The notes under the pieces: model-generated | Told to the model about the DNA's origin: nothing | The model's input: the letters and a program-made list of their open reading frames with translations, nothing else | Database searches by the model: none | Translations under genes and position numbers: made by a program | Part shown: positions 60,008 to 64,000 of the stretch, in pieces | Layout: each line of letters starts with the position of its first letter | Position numbering within the stretch: position 1 is the stretch's first letter | NCBI GenBank assembly: GCA_944322565.1 | Contig: CALUPG010000006.1 | Coordinates: 62,001-126,000 of the forward strand | From: an uncultured Bacteroidales bacterium | GTDB lineage: Bacteria > Bacteroidota > Bacteroidia > Bacteroidales > UBA932 | Length of the DNA: 64,000 bases | Direction: 5' to 3'

Positions 60008-60625
60008 ATGAACAAGAAAGACCTATTTGAGATATTCAGGATAGACGACCTGATACATCTACCAGAGGCGGTGATGCGCGTCATTGATATGCCTCTTGAG
60101 GAGAGGGACGCCGTGTATATGCGGCTGCTGGAACGTGCAGGTCACGATGTGTCATACGACTGGTTCGAGAAGATATACATGGAGGAACTGTCGAACAGGA
60201 AAGACCATGCGCAGTTCTTCACGCCACCGGCAGTCGGGGAAGTGCTGGCGGGTATTGCGGATGCAGGCAAGGGCCCGATTCATGAGCCTGCGGCGGGGAC
60301 TGGCGGACTGGTTATAAAACTATGGGGACACAGGATGCGCAAATATCTGCCGTGGGATTTCCGGCCATCGGAGAATATGGTGAACTGCTGGGAGATCTCG
60401 GACAGGAGCGTGCCTTTGCTTTTGCTGAACCTCTCCATGCGGGGGATGATGGGATATGTTTACCATGGGGATACACTGGAACAGAAGGTGAAGATGAAGT
60501 ACATCCTTCTGAACAGGAAAGATGACCCTCTGGGCTTCTCGGAGATCATCCCTGACACGGACGGGAACAAGTGGATACAGAAGTTCGAGGAACGCGGACA
60601 ATTGACAGAGGAGGGAAAGTCATGA
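60008..60625 (+). CDS. N6-adenine DNA methylase-like protein of mobile elements (catalytic NPPY motif absent)
   Basis: 205 residues. HAQFFTPPAVGEVLAGI and HEPAAGTGGLVIKLW are the target-region and SAM-binding motifs of type I-like N6 methylases. But the segment that should carry NPP(F/Y) reads HGDTLEQKVKMKYILLNRKDDP, so the catalytic motif IV is missing or replaced. Similar small proteins are common in phages and integrative elements; they are often called N-6 DNA methylases, but activity is doubtful. It has a good RBS (AAGGAG) directly under the leader structure. Its stop overlaps the integrase start (ATGA). Confidence 0.7.
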   Translation: MNKKDLFEIFRIDDLIHLPEAVMRVIDMPLEERDAVYMRLLERAGHDVSYDWFEKIYMEELSNRKDHAQFFTPPAVGEVLAGIADAGKGPIHEPAAGTGGLVIKLWGHRMRKYLPWDFRPSENMVNCWEISDRSVPLLLLNLSMRGMMGYVYHGDTLEQKVKMKYILLNRKDDPLGFSEIIPDTDGNKWIQKFEERGQLTEEGKS

Positions 60626-61572
60626 CATTCAGGGAAGCATACAATGAGTGGAAGCCGATGAAGCAACGGGTCGTCAAGGAGTCGACAATGGCCGCCTATA
60701 TTGTGATGGTGCATAATCATCTGATGCCATTCTTCGGGAACCTTCCGGCGGAGAAGATAGACAAGAGGATAGTCCAGGAATTCGTGGACGAAAAACTGGA
60801 CTCCGGACTCAGCCTGAAGACGATAAAGGATTTTCTCATCGTGCTGAAGATGATTGTCAGGTATGTCGAGGAAGAGTACGGTATTCCGGTGGTGGACAAC
60901 TGGAAGATAATATATCCGTCAAAGAATCTCTATGGCGAGCATAAGCTGGAGAGATACTCGCAGGAGGATTTCCGGAAGATAACGGAGGCCGCATTCGCAT
61001 ACCCGTCTCCGAGGAATCTTGCGATACTGATAACGATAACGTCAGGGATGCGCATCGGGGAAATATGTGCGCTGCAGTTCAGTGACATTGACCTTGAGAG
61101 GAAAGTGTTCCGGATATCAAAGACCGTGGAACGCATCTACCGCATCGACGAGGAGACCGGCAGGAGTTGGTCCGAACTCATTGTCAGTACGCCGAAGACG
61201 TCGTCATCATGGAGAGAGATTCCCATAATGGGGTCCGTCTATTCCATGGTAAAGAAGTTCGCGGCCATAGCCCGTCCCGAATATTATGTGGCTACTATGA
61301 CGGAACATCCCACGGAGCCGCGGACATTCAGGAATCATTACCGCGATTTCATTCTTAATAAGGCGGGCTTGAAGGCGTGCATCAAGTACCACGGCCTGCG
61401 GCATACTTTCGCGAGTATCCTGATAGAGAACAAAGTTGACGTGAAGACAGTCTCCACAATTCTGGGTCACAGCGACATAAGCACGACCCTGAATGTGTAT
61501 GTCCATCCGACCGAAAACATGAAGCGGGATGCCATCAACGGGGCCTTGAAAAAGGCGTTCAAGAAGATATGA
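60622..61572 (+). CDS. Tyrosine recombinase/integrase of the mobile element
   Basis: 316 residues from MTFREAYNEWKPMKQRVVKES. N-terminal SAM-like DNA-binding domain (about 10-95). Catalytic core: Arg in ITSGMRIGEICALQ, His-x-x-Arg in HGLRHTFASIL, His in ILGHSDISTTLNVYVH and Tyr in NVYVHP. It integrates or excises the element, and its attachment site is not visible. Overlaps the preceding gene by ATGA and the following HNH gene by ATGA, so it is translationally coupled in a tight operon. Confidence 0.88.
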   Translation: MTFREAYNEWKPMKQRVVKESTMAAYIVMVHNHLMPFFGNLPAEKIDKRIVQEFVDEKLDSGLSLKTIKDFLIVLKMIVRYVEEEYGIPVVDNWKIIYPSKNLYGEHKLERYSQEDFRKITEAAFAYPSPRNLAILITITSGMRIGEICALQFSDIDLERKVFRISKTVERIYRIDEETGRSWSELIVSTPKTSSSWREIPIMGSVYSMVKKFAAIARPEYYVATMTEHPTEPRTFRNHYRDFILNKAGLKACIKYHGLRHTFASILIENKVDVKTVSTILGHSDISTTLNVYVHPTENMKRDAINGALKKAFKKI

Positions 61573-62237
61573 GGCACAGGACAGGCACGATATACCTTGC
61601 AGTCATGAGAAGAAAATGGACAGAGGAAGAGGATGCCGTACTCAGGGGACGGTACGGTACCATACCGGCAGAGGAGATAGCCGGACAACTGCAGAGGAGT
61701 GTCAGGTCGGTATATGGACGGGCGCAACTGCTGGGACTCAGATGTCCGGAGTCATATCGGAGCGAGGCGGGAAAGAAGGGCTCTGCCAGTCCCGAAGCGG
61801 TTGCGCACCGGTTCATGAAAGGGCATATTCCGGGGAACAAAGGGAAGCAGATGCCGCCGGAAGTGTATGTAAAGTGTTCTCCCACAATGTTCCGGAAGGG
61901 CAATATCCCGGGCAATACAAGGCCCGTCGGCTCCGAGAGGCTGACGAAGGACGGCTACACGGAGGTGAAGACGGCGGAGCCGAATATCTGGAAGCTGAAG
62001 CATCGGATTGTCTGGGAACAAGTGCACGGGCAGATACCGGAGGGGAGCAATGTCCAGTTCAGGAACGGGAACAGGCAGGACATCAGAATAGAGAATCTGT
62101 ATCTGATAAGCAGGGCGGAGCAGATGAAAGGGGAGAACAGCCTGTGCGCAAGGTATCCGGAAGGATTGCAGAAAGCGATAAGGGCACGGGGAGCCCTGAA
62201 AAGGCAGATAACATTGTACAACAAAAAACAAAAGTGA
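61569..62237 (+). CDS. HNH-type protein with N-terminal Myb/SANT-like domain
   Basis: 222 residues. The N-terminal KWTEEEDAVLRGRYGTIPAEEIAGQLQRSVRSVYGRAQLLGL (about 16-57) is a Myb/SANT-like helical DNA-binding unit. The C-terminal HNH-like segment KLKHRIVWEQVHGQIPEGSNVQFRNGNRQDIRIENLYLISRAEQM (about 143-187) keeps the first His, the NGN...IENL part and the fold, but the usual central His (VxHIDGN type) is Phe/Gln here. A homing or phage-associated nuclease, possibly with altered activity. Start ATG overlaps the integrase stop; M13 (61605) is an alternative. Confidence 0.72.
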   Translation: MRHRTGTIYLAVMRRKWTEEEDAVLRGRYGTIPAEEIAGQLQRSVRSVYGRAQLLGLRCPESYRSEAGKKGSASPEAVAHRFMKGHIPGNKGKQMPPEVYVKCSPTMFRKGNIPGNTRPVGSERLTKDGYTEVKTAEPNIWKLKHRIVWEQVHGQIPEGSNVQFRNGNRQDIRIENLYLISRAEQMKGENSLCARYPEGLQKAIRARGALKRQITLYNKKQK

Positions 62238-62551
62238 TGGGCAACAGGAATTTGAGCCTTGAGGCACTGAAGAGTCATCTTTTCGAGACACTGGAGGGTG
62301 TGAAGAACCTCTCCGACGGCACTGCCTCGGAAAATGAGAAGGTGAGCATCGAACAGGCGAAGTCCATAGTGGACATCAGCGGCAAGATAATAGACATCTA
62401 CAAGTTGCAGGTGGATGCCGTCAAGACATTCGCCGGGGTTGATGAACTTGTCTCTCCCCACAACATGGCCACAGACCTCGGACTTATTGACGAGACATCG
62501 ATGCATAATGTAAAAGGATTGGTTTGCAAACAGGAAAACAACATTGAATAA
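62237..62551 (+). CDS. Small phage-type protein, uncharacterised
   Basis: 104 residues (MGNRNLSLEALKSHLFETLE onward). The start ATG shares one base with the HNH stop (TGATG). Pattern LKSHLFETLEGVKNLSDG...EQAKSIVDISGKIIDIYKLQVDAVKTF resembles a small conserved protein found next to HNH genes in phages. Helical, probably a DNA-metabolism accessory. A much longer reading frame in this phase upstream (to 61616) is a shadow of the HNH gene. Confidence 0.6.
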   Translation: MGNRNLSLEALKSHLFETLEGVKNLSDGTASENEKVSIEQAKSIVDISGKIIDIYKLQVDAVKTFAGVDELVSPHNMATDLGLIDETSMHNVKGLVCKQENNIE

Positions 62552-62555
62552 TAAT

Positions 62556-62795
62556 ATGACAAGAACGATTTCGGAATTATGGAAGACTCTCCCGGAAAAT
62601 CAGCAGAAGCAGATTGCTGCGGAGGTCATGGTGACAGGCGGAGTGAGTTACCCGACCGTCTACACATGGATCAGTGGCAGGCGTAGGCCGAAGCTCCTGT
62701 ACCGGCAGCTGCTCAAGAATGCAATCCGCAAATATGCGGGAGTCAATGTCCCTATAGCCGAACTGTTCCCGCCTAAGAGTGAGGAAGAGTCATGA
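62556..62795 (+). CDS. Small phage-type helix-turn-helix protein
   Basis: 79 residues from MTRTISELWKTLPENQQKQIAAEV. Contains VSYPTVYTWISGRRRPKLLYRQLLKNAIRKYAG, with a recognition-helix-like SGRRRPK segment. Likely DNA-binding in element control. A TTG start 12 bp upstream is possible. Follows the preceding gene by 4 bp. Confidence 0.6.
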   Translation: MTRTISELWKTLPENQQKQIAAEVMVTGGVSYPTVYTWISGRRRPKLLYRQLLKNAIRKYAGVNVPIAELFPPKSEEES

Positions 62796-62799
62796 TGCC

Positions 62800-63024
62800 A
62801 TGGAAATGTCAAGGAAACATCTGCTACTTATTAAAGATGCCCTTAACAGCCATATCAATGAACTGCTTGACAGGAAGGATATGGTTGAAAGGCGAAAGTA
62901 TCGGGCGGGCATCCTGTCCGAAGAGTATGAGCTGCTTTATGCAGAGATTAAAGCCAGGCTGGCAGAGACGGAGTCTCTTGACAATATGATTCTGGATCTT
63001 CTGCTCAGGGATGAGATGCTTTAA
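62800..63024 (+). CDS. Small coiled-coil protein of the element
   Basis: 74 residues from MEMSRKHLLLIKDALNSHINELLDRKDMVERRKYRAGILSEEYELLYAEIKARLAETESLDNMILDLLLRDEML. Almost entirely helical, charged, heptad-like. A GTG start at 62779 would add seven residues. No recognised domain. Sits between the HTH protein and the primase. Confidence 0.5.
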   Translation: MEMSRKHLLLIKDALNSHINELLDRKDMVERRKYRAGILSEEYELLYAEIKARLAETESLDNMILDLLLRDEML

Positions 63025-63056
63025 GGAACAGTTAAACAATAAATTCGGGATGGGTC

Positions 63057-64000
63057 ATGATACCGTCATTTGTCAAGGACCAGATACTGGAGCACGACAT
63101 CGTCTCCATCATCGAGGGCGAGGGCATCGAACTCAAGAAGAAAGGGGCGAACTATGAGTGTTGCTGTCCGTTCCATAACGAGAAGACCCCGTCCTTCAAG
63201 GTGTCACCGACCAAGAATATATACAAATGTTTCGGTCAGTGCGACGAGTCAGGGAATGCCATCACATTCATAATGCACTACCGGAACATGACATACTCCG
63301 AGGCTCTGGAGTATCTTGCCGGGAAACTGCACATACAGTATGAGAAGCGGGAGCCGACCCCGGAGGAAAGGGAGCGGCAGTATCTGCGAGACAAACTCGT
63401 GTCCGTCAACAGGGATGCACAGGAATTCTTCCGTCAGTCCATGGCCAAGGCTCCTGCAGCCAAGGAATATGTATTGAAGAGAGGCTGGAAGGATTTCACG
63501 GTCGATTCGTTCAGCATCGGATATGCGCCCGGGCAGAATGCCCTGCTGAAGCACATGACGGCCAAGGGATGGAAACGGGATGTGCTCCTGCAGGCGGGGC
63601 TTGTCAAGAGGAATGAGGACAACGGAACATATTACGATACTTTCCGGCAGCGGATAATCTTCCCCATATACAGCCGCACAGGATATATTGCAGGATTCTC
63701 CGGGCGGGACATCTCCGGAAAAAGCGATGTCCCGAAATATCTGAACACCGGAGAGACGGAGCTCTTCCATAAGGGAGATATGCTGTTCGGATGGTTCAAT
63801 GCGCAGAGACAGATTGCGACAACTGGCACTGTAGTCCTTTGCGAGGGTAATCCTGATGTCATCAGGCTGCATGAGATAGGAGTCTGCAATGCCGTGGCAC
63901 CACTTGGAACGGCATTGACTGAGCAGCAGATCGGCACAATCCAGAAGAGGGCGAGGACAGCGATACTCATCGGTGACACAGATGAGGCAGGAGTCAAGGC
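63057..64000 (+). CDS. DnaG-type DNA primase of the element (3' truncated by window)
   Basis: 314 residues visible from MIPSFVKDQILEHDIVSIIEGEGIELKKKG. The CHC2 zinc domain reads CPFHNEKTPSF then YKCFGQCDESGN, so the final ligand pair is C-x3-C instead of the usual C-x2-C. The catalytic-core N part FSIGYAPGQNALLKHM and RQRIIFPIYSRTGYIAGFSGRDI follow, then the TOPRIM start VVLCEGNPDVIRLHEIGVCNAVAPLGTALTEQQ with EGN in place of the common EGY, and ILIGDTDEAG. It primes replication of the element. The C-terminal helicase-interaction or helicase part is beyond the window. Confidence 0.85.
   Translation, partial: MIPSFVKDQILEHDIVSIIEGEGIELKKKGANYECCCPFHNEKTPSFKVSPTKNIYKCFGQCDESGNAITFIMHYRNMTYSEALEYLAGKLHIQYEKREPTPEERERQYLRDKLVSVNRDAQEFFRQSMAKAPAAKEYVLKRGWKDFTVDSFSIGYAPGQNALLKHMTAKGWKRDVLLQAGLVKRNEDNGTYYDTFRQRIIFPIYSRTGYIAGFSGRDISGKSDVPKYLNTGETELFHKGDMLFGWFNAQRQIATTGTVVLCEGNPDVIRLHEIGVCNAVAPLGTALTEQQIGTIQKRARTAILIGDTDEAGVK

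Noticed and set aside
61616..62236. Long upstream extension of the small phage-type gene frame
   Set aside because: It runs out of frame through the HNH gene, with low-complexity Gly/Arg/Glu content; the ATG at 62237 gives a family-like protein.
63249..63872. Open frame of 207 codons on the minus strand at the right end
   Set aside because: Antisense to the primase, whose CHC2 and TOPRIM motifs read through this region.

Overview
The window is a chromosomal segment of a Bacteroidota bacterium, most likely order Bacteroidales. The evidence is several promoters of the phylum-specific form (TTTG or TTG, about 18-21 bp, then TAnnTTTG), weak Shine-Dalgarno sites in the core genes, BACON, Big_2 and PCMD surface proteins, a histone H1-like basic protein, and the gene order HU - tiny basic ribosome-type protein - RNase G. 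Base composition looks close to 50% GC by eye. I cannot fix family or genus, and I see no rRNA, tRNA or CRISPR array.

Layout. 1-2231: 3' part of an outer-membrane beta-barrel gene. 2267-6118 (minus): RluD-type pseudouridine synthase, PASTA protein, DUF362 ferredoxin-like protein, LysE exporter. 6201-8531 (plus): Lnt and a small barrel protein. 8537-13726 (minus): lon, ung, coaD and a two-thioredoxin-fold protein, with a striking palindrome upstream of lon. 13980-17347 (plus): HU, the 30-residue basic protein, rng, a DMT exporter and a small RHH-like protein. 17532-26338 (plus): four consecutive large lipoproteins, three of them paralogues built from BACON and FN3-like modules and one from Big_2 repeats, closed by a terminator. 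26448-29363 (minus): LolE-like permease, rbfA, tyrS. 29692-32082 (plus): tpiA and a variant M49 peptidase lipoprotein. 32111-36553 (minus): M6 protease, lipoprotein, CBM9-like protein, sugar/APH-type kinase. 36702-37697: PCMD protein. 37907-40935 (minus): histone H1-like protein, pth, rplY, clostripain-type protease. 41126-46942 (mostly plus): canonical M49 peptidase, xerD, (tdk on minus), hypothetical, rsmI, HhH protein. 46976-50879 (minus): PurF-like protein without the glutaminase cysteine, aldehyde dehydrogenase, recA. 51036-55201 (plus): rlmN, patatin-BamA-type protein, recX. 55235-57941 (minus): purC, flavodoxin-fold reductase, orphan GNAT-like protein. 58017-58904: PfkB sugar kinase.

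From about 58.9 kb to the right edge the content changes to a mobile element, probably a prophage or integrative element. It holds a divergent XRE regulator with an inverted repeat upstream, a methylase-fold protein preceded by a strongly structured RNA leader, a tyrosine recombinase, a Myb-HNH protein, three small phage-type proteins and a DnaG-type primase that runs off the window. The plus-strand genes are packed with 1-4 base stop/start overlaps, so they look like one early transcript. The left attachment site is not resolved; it probably lies between 58905 and 59048.

The best candidates for undescribed biology are the three-way-junction leader RNA at 59927-59990, the palindrome-rich tyrS/tpiA intergenic region, the palindrome/promoter of lon, the paralogous lipoprotein cluster, and the PurF homologue that lacks its nucleophile.
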